Positions 8,164 to 18,128 of a DNA stretch of 64,000 bases are shown here, piece after piece (the first letter of the stretch is position 1; every line of letters starts with the position of its first letter). Where the stretch lies: assembly GCA_050633545.1 (NCBI GenBank), contig JBOEGS010000006.1, positions 124,001-188,000 on the forward strand, read 5' to 3'. A program made the translations under genes and the position numbers. This DNA comes from Litorivita sp050633545 (GTDB taxonomy: Bacteria; Pseudomonadota; Alphaproteobacteria; Rhodobacterales; Rhodobacteraceae). The notes beneath the pieces were generated by a model, which was given only the letters and a program-made list of their open reading frames with translations, was not told where the DNA came from and did not search any database.

Positions 8164-9834
8164 ATGAGCAGCGAACGTTTTATCTACCTCCCCCTTGGCG
8201 GGGCGGGTGAAATTGGCATGAATGCCTATGTATACGGCTACGGTAAACCCGATGAGGAACGGTTGATCCTCGTCGATCTGGGCGTGGCTTTCCCCGATAT
8301 GGACAGCTCTCCGGGTGTGGATATCATCATGCCGGACATCAAATGGCTGGAGGAGCGCAAAGGCCGTTTGGAGGCCGTGTTCATCACCCACGCCCATGAG
8401 GACCATATCGGCGCGGTCGGGCATTTGTATGAACGCCTCGGCGCGCCGATCTATGCGCGCCCCTTCACCGCCAATCTGGCGCGCGGCAAGCTGGCCGAAT
8501 ATGGCATCACCGAAAAGGCCGTGCGCATTGCGGGCACTTGGCCCGAAACGGTCAAGGCCGGCCCCTTCACGGTGGGGTTTGTGCCGATCTCGCATTCGAT
8601 CCCCGAAAGCGCCGGTCTGGCGATTGATACCGCCGCGGGCCGTGTCATTCACACCGGCGACTTCAAATTGGACGAAACCCCGATCGTGGGCGAGGCCTTC
8701 GATCCCGATCTTTGGGCCGAGGTCGCAAAGAACGGCGTCAAGGCGATGATTTGCGATTCCACCAATGTGTTCTCGCCCAATGCAGGGCGCAGCGAGGTCA
8801 CCGTCGGCCCCGAAATCACCGAAATGGTGGCCAATGCCTCGGGCATGGTTGTGGCGACGACCTTTGCGTCGAACGTGGCGCGGGTCAAAACCTTGGCCGA
8901 TGCGGGCGTGGCAGCAGGGCGGTCGATCTGCCTGTTGGGCCGCGCGATGCGCCGGATGATCGAAGCCTCGATCGAGACGGGCGTTTTGAAGGATTTCCCC
9001 ACGGTGATCCCGCCCGAGGACGTCAATTCCATGCCGCGCGAGAATGTGATGCTTTTGGTCACCGGCAGTCAGGGCGAGCGCCGCGCCGCCTCGGCGCAAT
9101 TGGCCAATGGCAAATATATGGGCATCACCCTCAAAGAGGGCGATACCTTCCTGTTCAGTTCCAAAACCATTCCGGGCAATGAAAAGGGCGTGATCCGCAT
9201 CATCAACATGCTGTCCGAAAAGGGCGTCGATGTGGTCGATGAAAACAGCGGCGGGCATTATCACGTGTCCGGCCACGCCAACCGCCCCGATCTGGAGCGG
9301 ATGCAGGATATCGTCAACCCGCAGGTCGTGATCCCGATGCATGGCGAGCACCGCCATTTGCGCGAGCATGCGAAATTGTCGCAAAGCAAGGGCCGCGCGT
9401 CGTTGGTGGCGGTCAACGGCATGATGATCGACCTGTCCGGCAATGCGCCCAAAGTGGCCGAATATATCGAAACCGGCCGCACCTATCTGGACGGGTCGGT
9501 GCAGATCGGCGCGCTGGACGGCATTGTGCGCGACCGCATCCGCATGGCGCTCAACGGGCATGTGATGGTCAATGTGATCATCGACGAAGAAGACCAGCCT
9601 TTGGGCGAGGCTTGGGTCGAGATCATGGGATTGGCCGAGACCGGCCGCAATAACGCGCCCCTGCAGGACGTTCTTGAAGAGGATTTGAGCCAGTTCTTGG
9701 GCCGCGCCGATCGCAAAACCCTGCGCGATGACGAGCGTCTGGAAAAAGAGCTGCGCACCATTGCGCGCAAATCGAGCCAGAGCGAGATCGGCAAAAAGCC
9801 CGAAGTCACCGTGGTGATCAGCCGTCTGAGCTGA
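8164..9834 (+). CDS. rnj: Ribonuclease J
   Basis: A metallo-beta-lactamase-fold RNase with 5'-3' exonuclease and endonuclease activity in RNA maturation and decay. It is 556 residues, the usual length. The zinc-binding signature THAHEDHIGAVGHL lies at about residues 76-88. Further metal and substrate loops are HTGDFKLD (about residue 161), CDSTNVFSPNAGRSE, and the beta-CASP region with VTGSQGERRAA and HVSGHANRPDLE, plus PMHGEHRHL. The C-terminal domain follows from about residue 450. It is the last gene of the run that starts with nuo; a strong hairpin terminator sits 24 bp past its stop. Confidence 0.95.
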   Translation: MSSERFIYLPLGGAGEIGMNAYVYGYGKPDEERLILVDLGVAFPDMDSSPGVDIIMPDIKWLEERKGRLEAVFITHAHEDHIGAVGHLYERLGAPIYARPFTANLARGKLAEYGITEKAVRIAGTWPETVKAGPFTVGFVPISHSIPESAGLAIDTAAGRVIHTGDFKLDETPIVGEAFDPDLWAEVAKNGVKAMICDSTNVFSPNAGRSEVTVGPEITEMVANASGMVVATTFASNVARVKTLADAGVAAGRSICLLGRAMRRMIEASIETGVLKDFPTVIPPEDVNSMPRENVMLLVTGSQGERRAASAQLANGKYMGITLKEGDTFLFSSKTIPGNEKGVIRIINMLSEKGVDVVDENSGGHYHVSGHANRPDLERMQDIVNPQVVIPMHGEHRHLREHAKLSQSKGRASLVAVNGMMIDLSGNAPKVAEYIETGRTYLDGSVQIGALDGIVRDRIRMALNGHVMVNVIIDEEDQPLGEAWVEIMGLAETGRNNAPLQDVLEEDLSQFLGRADRKTLRDDERLEKELRTIARKSSQSEIGKKPEVTVVISRLS

Positions 9835-9857
9835 TCAATCCGCGATCTGATGGCGCG

Positions 9858-9889
9858 GGCCGGAGGGGTTAGCTCCCCTCCGGCCTTTT
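9858..9889. terminator. Bidirectional intrinsic terminator shared by rnj and the PilZ gene
   Basis: A perfect 11-bp stem (GGCCGGAGGGG paired with CCCCTCCGGCC), a 6-base loop TTAGCT, and a TTTT tail on the + strand. It ends the nuo-birA-coaX-rnj transcript. The stop codon of the convergent PilZ gene (TAA on the minus strand, 9869-9871) lies in the loop, and one arm encodes the last PilZ residues. Confidence 0.85.
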
Positions 9890-10240
9890 GCGTTCTTGGC
9901 GCAGGGCTTCGGCGATGGCCAGATCACGCGCTTCGAAATAATGGCTGATCTGTTTGCGCGCAAAGGGCAGATTGGTGAACATCAGGCCCATCCTGTTGCC
10001 CCGTGCCCAGCGAATTTCAGCGGCAAAGCTGCCGATGTCATGAATGCGCACGGCGCTGACGGGCATGTTGTGATAGTTCTGGATCGCGAAGGGCAATTCG
10101 ACGCCGACACCGCCAAAGGACAAATCGCAACTCATCGCAGAGACATCATGTGCCGCGAAGCGCACGCTTACGGGAAGGCGCAGGTCGATCCGGTTCGAGC
10201 CGCGAAGATCGTTCTCGGTTATATAAACAGAGTGTCGCAT
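9869..10240 (-). CDS. PilZ-domain protein (cyclic-di-GMP receptor)
   Basis: A small 123-residue protein that is essentially a single PilZ domain. Both c-di-GMP-binding motifs are intact: RxxxR as R17-I-D-L-R21 and DxSxxG as D39-L-S-F-G-G44. The domain ends with the IRWARGNRMGLMF strand near residue 85, then an alpha-helical tail rich in Arg and Glu. A GAGG ribosome site precedes the ATG. It is monocistronic, facing rnj. Binding to c-di-GMP is well supported by the motifs; the downstream target (motility, cellulose or other) is not shown by the context. A GGDEF cyclase is encoded elsewhere in the window (52.2-52.9 kb). Confidence 0.88.
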   Translation of the reverse strand: MRHSVYITENDLRGSNRIDLRLPVSVRFAAHDVSAMSCDLSFGGVGVELPFAIQNYHNMPVSAVRIHDIGSFAAEIRWARGNRMGLMFTNLPFARKQISHYFEARDLAIAEALRQERKRPEGS

Positions 10241-10436
10241 AGGAGGCCTCTAAAAATTTTATGGATACATAACAAACAGGTGCGACTGCGCGCCCGATAC
10301 CTACCGCATCGTATAGGGCGAGAATCCTAATTTTCGGTAATCTGGCGCTGATCCGCGTCAAAGTGTTGCGTGAAAGTTTATTCAATTGAACGGCGCAGCG
10401 GGGGCCGTTGCGTCCTGATATGGCGCTGGGGCCCAC

Positions 10437-10475
10437 AAAAAAACCGCCCCGATGCGCGCGGCAGCGGGGCGGTTT
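10437..10475 (-). terminator. Intrinsic terminator of the DEAD-box helicase gene
   Basis: On the minus strand, 24 bp after the helicase stop: an 11-bp perfect stem (AAACCGCCCCG with CGGGGCGGTTT, 13-base loop) followed by a run of T (complement of the A run at 10437-10443). Confidence 0.85.
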
Positions 10476-10498
10476 GGGGCGTGTCTTGTGAGGGCCGC

Positions 10499-12160
10499 TT
10501 AAGAGGTGCGGCGCTCGTCAAAGCTGAATTCGATGAAGGAAGGCATGTGATTGCCCATGCCGACGACCTTGTTGTCGCGGCCCCCGTCATTGCGGCCGCC
10601 ATCATTGCGCCCCGCGCCCGCATCGCCGCGTCCGCCGCCGTCCTTATTGCCGGAGCGGCCACGTCCACCGCGCGAGCGGCGTGGTTTGTCGTCGCTGTTT
10701 TGCATTTCTGCGCTATCGGCAGGGGCGGCGTCGGGCGCGGTGGATGGCTCTTGTGCCTGCGCGTCCGCTTGCGCCTCTTGCGGGGCCTCGGTGTCATCCT
10801 TGCGTTTGCGTCGTCCGCGTCCTCCGCGCGTGCGGCGGCGCGGTTTGCCGTCCTCTTCGCTGACGGCTTGGGCCGGAGCAGGGGCGTCCGGCGCTTGCGT
10901 CTCGGCCACGGCCACGGTTTCGGCTTCGGGCGACGCGCTTGGGGCCTCTGTGCCCGAGGCCGCGACGTTATCCGCCGTGTCCTTTGCTGCGTCCTTTGCT
11001 GCTGCGGGTTTTGCCCCCGGCGCATCGAGGCGCGGGATTTCCATCTGCACCAGACGCTCGACATCGTCGAAGTTTTTCTCGTCGCGCGGCACGCAGATCA
11101 TGATCGCGGTGCCGTCCTTGCCGGCGCGGCCGGTGCGGCCGATGCGGTGCACATAGTCCTCGGCGTGGCTTGGCACGTCGAAGTTGATCACATGGCTGAC
11201 GTTCGGGATGTCCAGACCGCGCGCGGCCACATCCGAGGCGACAAGGAAGCGCAAGGAACCATCACGGAAGGCATCCAGCGTGCGCATCCGCGCCGATTGT
11301 TCCAGATCGCCATGGATCGGCGCCGCGTCCAGCCCGTATTTTTTCAAGGATTTGGCAACGGTATCCACGTCCATCTTGCGGTTGCAAAAGATGATCGCAT
11401 TGCGGCATTTCTCGCCTTCGGCCTCGATGATATCGCGCAAGAGTTTGCGCTTTTCGCTGCCTTCGCGGTCCTTGCGCGAACCTTTGAACATCACCACGCC
11501 TTGGGTGATGTTTTCCGATGCGGTCGCTTGGCGCGCCACTTCGATACGGGCAGGGGCCGAGAGGAAGGTATTGGTGATCCGCTCGATTTCCGGCGCCATC
11601 GTGGCCGAGAAAAACAGCGTCTGGCGCGTGAAGGGCGTCAGCGAGAAGATGCGTTCGATATCGGGGATAAAGCCCATGTCGAGCATCCGGTCGGCTTCGT
11701 CCACCACCATGATCTGCACGCCAGTGAGCAGCAGCTTGCCGCGCTCGAAATGGTCCAGAAGACGGCCAGGCGTGGCGATCAGAACATCAACGCCGCGGTC
11801 GATCAACTGGTCTTGTTCCTTGAACGAAACGCCGCCGATCAGCAGGGCTTTGGTCAGTTTGAGGTGTTTGGTGTAGGTGTCGAAGTTTTCGGCGACCTGC
11901 GCGGCCAATTCGCGCGTTGGGCACAGCACAAGGCTGCGTGGCATACGGGCGCGGGCGCGGCCGCGCGCCAGAAGCGTGATCATCGGCAGCGTGAAGCTGG
12001 CGGTTTTGCCGGTGCCGGTCTGGGCGATGCCGAGGACATCACGACCTTCGAGAGCGGGGGGAATCGCACCGGCTTGAATGGGGGTGGGGCTCTCGTAGCC
12101 AGCCTCGGCAATGGCTTTGAGGACCTTGGGGTTCAGGTTGAGATCAGTAAATTTTGTCAT
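10499..12160 (-). CDS. DEAD-box ATP-dependent RNA helicase (RhlE-like) with RGG/GR-rich tail
   Basis: Unwinds RNA duplexes using ATP. All helicase motifs are present in order within residues 1-370: Q motif with YESPTPIQ, motif I AQTGTGKT, Ia PTRELAAQ, Ib TPGR, II DEAD, III SAT, then IV-VI ending in HRIGRTGRAGKDG. From about residue 385 the protein is low complexity: an Ala/Glu/Pro-rich linker, two Arg/Gly-rich RNA-binding patches (RRRTRGGRGRRKRK and RRSRGGRGRSGNKDGG) and a conserved-looking C-terminal peptide ending SFIEFSFDERRTS. Length 553. The RhlE subfamily is inferred from the core. It is a single gene with its own terminator; a perfect DnaA-box-like 9-mer lies about 75 bp upstream. Confidence 0.93.
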   Translation of the reverse strand: MTKFTDLNLNPKVLKAIAEAGYESPTPIQAGAIPPALEGRDVLGIAQTGTGKTASFTLPMITLLARGRARARMPRSLVLCPTRELAAQVAENFDTYTKHLKLTKALLIGGVSFKEQDQLIDRGVDVLIATPGRLLDHFERGKLLLTGVQIMVVDEADRMLDMGFIPDIERIFSLTPFTRQTLFFSATMAPEIERITNTFLSAPARIEVARQATASENITQGVVMFKGSRKDREGSEKRKLLRDIIEAEGEKCRNAIIFCNRKMDVDTVAKSLKKYGLDAAPIHGDLEQSARMRTLDAFRDGSLRFLVASDVAARGLDIPNVSHVINFDVPSHAEDYVHRIGRTGRAGKDGTAIMICVPRDEKNFDDVERLVQMEIPRLDAPGAKPAAAKDAAKDTADNVAASGTEAPSASPEAETVAVAETQAPDAPAPAQAVSEEDGKPRRRTRGGRGRRKRKDDTEAPQEAQADAQAQEPSTAPDAAPADSAEMQNSDDKPRRSRGGRGRSGNKDGGGRGDAGAGRNDGGRNDGGRDNKVVGMGNHMPSFIEFSFDERRTS

Positions 12161-12232
12161 GCTTATCCGTGGTTTACGGACATAGCTTGGCCCGTACGTC
12201 TATTTTGGGGTCAGGCCCCTTTGGCCCGGTGG

Positions 12233-12241
12233 TTATCCACA
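12233..12241 (+). promoter_or_regulatory. DnaA-box-like 9-mer upstream of the DEAD-box helicase gene
   Basis: The sequence TTATCCACA, identical to the consensus DnaA box, about 75 bp upstream of the helicase start codon. A single box has little meaning alone; function is not shown. Confidence 0.3.
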
Positions 12242-12397
12242 TCTTGCGACCCACGGCGCAGATGTAGCGAAAAGGCGCGGGAGGGTCAATGATCACAAGG
12301 GTTTGGCCGGTTCGGCGATGTCAGCCCGCGCGCGCGGGCGGCGGGATCGGCGCGCGTCGGGCATGGCAAGTCAGGCAGGGCAGCCCGTCATAACACC

Positions 12398-13369
12398 TCA
12401 GACCGCGGCCGGAAAATGGCGCGCGCGTTTGGCGGGCAGGTCCAGCGCGATGCTGCGCAGGTGGCCCTTGCGTTCGAGCGCGGCGCGCAACTGCGGCGTG
12501 GCAAGGCAGACCTCGTTGTAAAAGCTGCGCAATCCGGCTTCGCCCTCGCTCTCCATAATGGTGGCAAAAAGCTGGTGCAGGTTGAGGCCCGTGCCATCCT
12601 TGGCGGTATTGGCGGAGAGCTCGTCGCGGTAGCTGCCTTGGGCGTGGCGATAGCGGAAGGCGGCGATAAAATCCTCCCAGCTTTTGGCGTGCAGATGGCA
12701 TAATTCGGTCTCGTCCATCACCACCAATCCGGGATTGGTCTCCTGCCCCAAGAACACGTTGTGGATGCGTATTTTCAACCCCTCGATACCGGTGCGGATA
12801 AACAGCTTGCCCATGGCGTGGCTCAGGTAGCCGCCGTTGAGATAGCTGCCGTAGGTGGGGTAAAGCTTGGCGGTTTGCTTGAGGCGCAAGGGACGCTCGC
12901 GGGCGCAGGATTTGAACCATGTGATGCCCTCGGGCGGCTCTTGGCCCTCGCTGCTGAGCGCCTCGACGGGCCAGACCCGCGCGCAGGTGGCGCTTTGCGG
13001 CAGATCGGCCAGCTGCGCGCCCAGATCGCGGGCGGGATTGAGGAATTCATCGACGTCGATATGGGTGATGAAATCGACCTCATGACCCTTTTTCTTATAG
13101 GCGTGCATCACATTGGCGGTCTGGCGGACCTGATGTTTTTCGGGGCGTGCGCCTGCGCGGGTCCAATAGGCGTCGTCGGTGACAGTGACGCGCACCTTGG
13201 GGTGGGCTTTGAGGATCGCCTCGGCCTCGGGGTTGGGCGCGTCCAGATAAAGAAACAAGCGGTGCGCACCCAGATCAAGATGATGGGCGGCAAACTTGAG
13301 GATGTCTTCGGCCTCGGCCTTGATGGTGGAGACAACGGCCCATTTGGGCAAGGTGGGGGCGTCAGACAT
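12398..13369 (-). CDS. Glycosyltransferase family 2-like protein (first of a tandem pair)
   Basis: A 323-residue predicted nucleotide-sugar glycosyltransferase of the Glyco_tranf_2_4 type often found in Rhodobacterales. The N-terminal Rossmann-like part (WAVVSTIKAEAEDILKFAAHHLDLGAHRLFLYLD) is followed by the metal-binding DxD motif in THIDVDEFLNP near residue 105. No signal peptide or membrane helix is evident. Its start overlaps the end of the next gene upstream (13362-14528) by 8 bp, so the two are co-translated. The proteins are paralogous: they share the WxxVSTIKAE/WGIVTTLKGP opening, KHQxRQ, THIDVDEF/AHIDMDEF, and a GSYR element. Acceptor and donor are unknown; capsule or exopolysaccharide is a guess. 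Confidence 0.8.
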   Translation of the reverse strand: MSDAPTLPKWAVVSTIKAEAEDILKFAAHHLDLGAHRLFLYLDAPNPEAEAILKAHPKVRVTVTDDAYWTRAGARPEKHQVRQTANVMHAYKKKGHEVDFITHIDVDEFLNPARDLGAQLADLPQSATCARVWPVEALSSEGQEPPEGITWFKSCARERPLRLKQTAKLYPTYGSYLNGGYLSHAMGKLFIRTGIEGLKIRIHNVFLGQETNPGLVVMDETELCHLHAKSWEDFIAAFRYRHAQGSYRDELSANTAKDGTGLNLHQLFATIMESEGEAGLRSFYNEVCLATPQLRAALERKGHLRSIALDLPAKRARHFPAAV

Positions 13370-14528
13370 CGGAGCGGGCCTCTATCGTGGATGGGTCTTG
13401 GCCGGTTGGATTTTTGCCAGACGGGTTTTTGCCAGACGGGTTTTTGCCGGGGCCGGCATTGTCCGGCCGGTCTGCGGGCGGGGCCGGAAAAGCGGCTTCG
13501 CGCAGGGCGTCGAGGTGCAGATCGCGGGTGAGCAACATACCATAGGCGCGCAATCCGGCCAGCAACTCCGGCCGCGCTTCGCAGACCTCGCGAAAGAAGC
13601 CGCGCAGCGGATGGTCCAAACGGGCGGCCTCTCTATCCTCTTGTAAAAAATCAATGATATCGGAGAGGCGGAAGTTTTCGGCGCTGCGTTTGCGATAGCT
13701 GCCATGGGTCAGGCGAAACTCCATATGGCGCTCGAACACGGGCCAGCTGGGCGCATGGGCATGGCCGGTAAACAGATCATCGCTGGATTTGCGGCCCTCG
13801 GTTGGGTCTTCGCCCTCGAACAGCATATGAATGCCAAGCCGCGCCTGATCGATGCCCGTGCGGGCAAAGACCTTGCCGCCCAGATGGGAGATAAACCCGC
13901 CGCGCAGATGGGCGCCAAAGGTGGGGTAAAGCTCTTCGAGGACGGATTTATTGTGTCCGGCGCTGGCGGGTTTGAGCTTGAAATGACGCGCACCGGTCAG
14001 CCCGCCAAGCCCCTTGGCGGGGGCCTTGCCGCCGCCCTCGGGGGCGAGCATTTCGGCAGGGCGCAGCACCAAGGCGGTGACATCTGTGCCTTGGCGGGCC
14101 AGTTCGGCGTCGACATCGGGCGCGCGCCCGTCCTCGGCCCCCGCGCCGCGCGCGAGGATGAATTCATCCATATCAATATGGGCGATCCAATCGAGCGGCT
14201 GTGCGGCCGCGCCGGTCATCTCCGCCATCGGCAGATGCGCGCGCGCATAGCTGCGGGTGGCGTTATGGGCTTGGCGCAATTGATGTTGCTTGGGGCGGCG
14301 GCCAATGGCGCTTTGGCGCCAATAGGCGCTGTCGCAGGCGGTTACACAGAGGCGCGGATGGGCGCGCAGGGCGCGGATCGTGCTGTCCTTGGGCGCGTCG
14401 AGATAGATCTCGATACGGGCCGCGCCAAGGGCAAGGTGATAGGCGGCGAACCGCTGCATATCGCGCAGAGGGCCTTTGAGCGTGGTCACAATGCCCCATC
14501 TTGGCGTGGCATCTGGCGCGGCGGGCAT
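13362..14528 (-). CDS. Glycosyltransferase family 2-like protein (second of the tandem pair)
   Basis: A 388-residue paralogue of the neighbouring glycosyltransferase. It has the same order of elements: RWGIVTTLKGPLRDMQRFAAYHLALGA at the start, PKQHQLRQ, the DxD motif in WIAHIDMDEFILARG near residue 125, LYPTFGAHLRGGFISHLGGK, and THGSYRKRS. The C-terminal 40 residues are a low-complexity tail with three GKNPS/T units encoded by a 15-bp tandem repeat. The stop overlaps the start of the downstream copy. It follows the hypothetical gene at 14532-15935 with 3 bp between, so the three form one operon. Confidence 0.8.
   Translation of the reverse strand: MPAAPDATPRWGIVTTLKGPLRDMQRFAAYHLALGAARIEIYLDAPKDSTIRALRAHPRLCVTACDSAYWRQSAIGRRPKQHQLRQAHNATRSYARAHLPMAEMTGAAAQPLDWIAHIDMDEFILARGAGAEDGRAPDVDAELARQGTDVTALVLRPAEMLAPEGGGKAPAKGLGGLTGARHFKLKPASAGHNKSVLEELYPTFGAHLRGGFISHLGGKVFARTGIDQARLGIHMLFEGEDPTEGRKSSDDLFTGHAHAPSWPVFERHMEFRLTHGSYRKRSAENFRLSDIIDFLQEDREAARLDHPLRGFFREVCEARPELLAGLRAYGMLLTRDLHLDALREAAFPAPPADRPDNAGPGKNPSGKNPSGKNPTGQDPSTIEARSDV
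13406..13450. repeat. 15-bp tandem repeat, three units, coding
   Basis: Three head-to-tail 15-bp units based on ACGGGTTTTTGCCAG (first unit diverged) inside the 3' end of the second glycosyltransferase gene; they encode GKNPS repeats in frame. Copy number could vary by slippage without breaking the frame. Confidence 0.8.
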
Positions 14529-14531
14529 CGG

Positions 14532-15935
14532 CTATTCCTCGGGTGTCGGCGCAGGGGGGGGCGGGGGCGCGGCTTTGCGGCGGCGGGCCGGTTTTGCAGC
14601 GTCGTTGGCCAAGGCTTCGGCGGCTTTCGCAGCGATCTGCTCCAGATCGGGCGCGGCGGGGGTCTCGCCGTTTTGCGCGGCTTCCTCGGCCTCCACGGCG
14701 GCATCATAAGCCGCCATCAGGGCGCGGCGTTTGGCGGCGCGGCTGGCGCGTTGGCCTGCCAGTTGGACGCGCATGATCCGCATCCGGCGAAACACATTGC
14801 GCGTGTCCGCATTGAGCATTTCCAACAGGTTCTGCGCCAGGGGACGGATCACCTCGTCTTGCTCGGCGTCGATCCACAAACGGCCCAAAAGCGCCACATC
14901 AAGCCCGCCATTGACGATGGAATAAGTGTCCATTTCCATGGGCAAACGGCCACGCACTTGCGTTTTGAGGCTATGGGGCTGTTTGGGTCTGGCCCCCGAA
15001 TAAAGCCGCTCGGTCTCGTAGAATTTCATCGTGTTGAGCAAAACCGACAGGCCAAGGCCGCAGCGGCGTTGGCCCTCGGTTACGCCATGTTCGGAAAACG
15101 TCGTGATTGCAGAGACTTGCCAGCGGGCGTTCAAGTGTTCGAGCAGCAGATCGGGATGCTCGGCCCATAGGCGCGTGAAGAGAGCGGCGCAATGTTCAGG
15201 CTGGCTTTGCTTGCGCAGATGCGCGATCAGCAGCGCGTGCAAATGGCAAATGCGCGGCAGGCCCTTCAACTCGCGCGCAAGGGCGCGGTATTTGACCGCA
15301 TAGGCGCTGCGGCTTCTCTTGATGTCTTCCGGGATTTTCCCAATGATTTCTGTGCAATAGGGCGCAAGGTTCACGTCAATCGGCGGCAGGGCCTCGCCCT
15401 CGGCATAGGTGATCGGCGCACGGCGTTGGTCCAGCAGGTCGAGCATCGCAAGATAGCCGCCCTCATAGGTGACATCGACGGGCATTTGCATCTGCGGCGC
15501 GCCCGCGTCTTGCGGCTCATCTTCCTCGATTAAGCTTTGCGTGATCAACTCGGTCAAGGCCTGTTGATCCTCTGGCTGCTCCCGTCCGGCCGCCGCCGGC
15601 GCATCCTCTTGCTGCGGTTCGGGCGCGGCGGCGAATTTGTCGCTCTGCGCGGCGTCTACGGCGGATTTCGCCACAATATCAGGGAGTTGCGCGGCGGCTT
15701 CGGCGGCGACCTTCGCGGCTTTCTCGGCCTTTTTCGCCGCCGCTTCGGCGGCCTCGATCGCGTCCCAACGGGCGCGTTGTTCGGCGCGTTCGGTCAGCGT
15801 CTGGTCCATATCGATGCCGCGCTCCGCATGGCGGGCCTCGCGGGTGCTGCGCAAATGAATGGCCAGATCGCGCACCCAAGGCTCCGCGCTTGCGGGGGCG
15901 GCGTCATCGGGGGATTTGGGCGGGGTCGCACTCAT
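14532..15935 (-). CDS. Conserved hypothetical protein in the glycosyltransferase operon
   Basis: A 467-residue protein I do not recognise. The N-terminal 140 residues are hydrophilic and low complexity, with an Ala/Lys/Glu coiled-coil stretch (about residues 55-90). A folded-looking core from about residue 145 to 395 (PVDVTYEGGYLAMLDLL, PPIDVNLAPYCTEIIGKIP, ARELKGLPRICHLHALLIAHLRKQSQPEHCAALFTRLW) is mostly helical and has no membrane helix. The C-terminus is Ala- and Pro-rich, ending in a run of six prolines encoded by an 8-G tract. It stands 3 bp upstream of the two glycosyltransferase genes, so a role in the same process is inferred. The start is uncertain. Confidence 0.65.
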   Translation of the reverse strand: MSATPPKSPDDAAPASAEPWVRDLAIHLRSTREARHAERGIDMDQTLTERAEQRARWDAIEAAEAAAKKAEKAAKVAAEAAAQLPDIVAKSAVDAAQSDKFAAAPEPQQEDAPAAAGREQPEDQQALTELITQSLIEEDEPQDAGAPQMQMPVDVTYEGGYLAMLDLLDQRRAPITYAEGEALPPIDVNLAPYCTEIIGKIPEDIKRSRSAYAVKYRALARELKGLPRICHLHALLIAHLRKQSQPEHCAALFTRLWAEHPDLLLEHLNARWQVSAITTFSEHGVTEGQRRCGLGLSVLLNTMKFYETERLYSGARPKQPHSLKTQVRGRLPMEMDTYSIVNGGLDVALLGRLWIDAEQDEVIRPLAQNLLEMLNADTRNVFRRMRIMRVQLAGQRASRAAKRRALMAAYDAAVEAEEAAQNGETPAAPDLEQIAAKAAEALANDAAKPARRRKAAPPPPPAPTPEE

Positions 15936-16006
15936 GCCCGAAGGATGCCGATTGCTGGGCTGCGGCGCAAGAGGCAGGTCGGCCTATGGTTGATAAGGCG
16001 CGAACG

Positions 16007-16040
16007 GCGCGGCGCGCAAAGCACACATGCCGCGCCGCGC
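16007..16040. terminator. GC-rich hairpin after prfC
   Basis: A perfect 10-bp inverted repeat (GCGCGGCGCG / CGCGCCGCGC, 14-base loop) 8 bp past the prfC stop on the minus strand. There is no T run after it on either strand, so it may stabilise the 3' end or need a factor rather than terminate alone. Confidence 0.4.
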
Positions 16041-16048
16041 AGCCAAGA

Positions 16049-17665
<1,617 letters not shown>

Positions 17666-17708
17666 ATAACGGCGCGCGCAGGGCGGCGCAATATGGCCCG
17701 TTCAGCCG

Positions 17709-17749
17709 CGTCGGTAAAACGTCGGTATTGCGTCGGTATCGCGTCGGTG
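17709..17749. repeat. Four copies of CGTCGGTA at exact 11-bp spacing
   Basis: Copies start at 17709, 17720, 17731 and 17742 (the last is CGTCGGTG). They lie between the stop of the small gene at 17755 and the start of prfC at 17665, within about 45-85 bp upstream of the prfC start codon. The 11-bp period puts all copies on nearly the same face of the helix. Confidence 0.75.
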
Positions 17750-17754
17750 GGGTT

Positions 17755-18056
17755 TTACGTCTCGGGGGCCGATGGATTGTCTAGCATCTCGGTGATCCTG
17801 TCGCTGGCCACACCGCTTTTCAATTCTCCGGTGAGCCATCTTCCGACCATGCTGCCTGCGCCAAATCCGATCGGATTGAATCCCGTCAAGGCAGCACCGA
17901 GCGCGCCACAGCCCAAGATGATCCCCATGGGCGCGGTGGCTTTGCCCAAGGCTTCGGGGGCGAGGTGTTTTTGCCATTCTGGAATGGCCGATCCGATGAA
18001 TCGTTCGCCCCAGCTTGCCGCGCGTTCGACGCTTTCGCCGCTCGGGGGGGCGCCAT
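17755..18056 (-). pseudogene. Small glycine-rich protein gene, apparently frameshifted in a run of seven C
   Basis: On the minus strand a frame ending at 17755 reads SGESVERAASWGERFIG, then EWQKHLAPEALGKATAPMG, a glycine-rich hydrophobic stretch (GIILGCGALGAALTGFNPIGFGAGSMVG) and WLTGELKSGV before the stop. It has normal codon use but no ATG: it opens directly after a TAA at 18061-18063. An ATG at 18056 (ATG GCG then CCCCCCC, plus-strand G run 18044-18050) is in the neighbouring frame and would join this frame if the run had eight C. So this is a roughly 100-residue protein disrupted by a one-base deletion, a sequencing error, or a slippery site. The only in-frame start without a shift is a TTG at 17949 giving 64 residues. 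No family recognised. Confidence 0.5.
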
Positions 18057-18128
18057 TGCCTTACTCTTTACGCCGCCTGATCGCGCCATCATGGCGGGCG
18101 GGGCGGGAAAGTAAAGCGTGGCGCGGGC

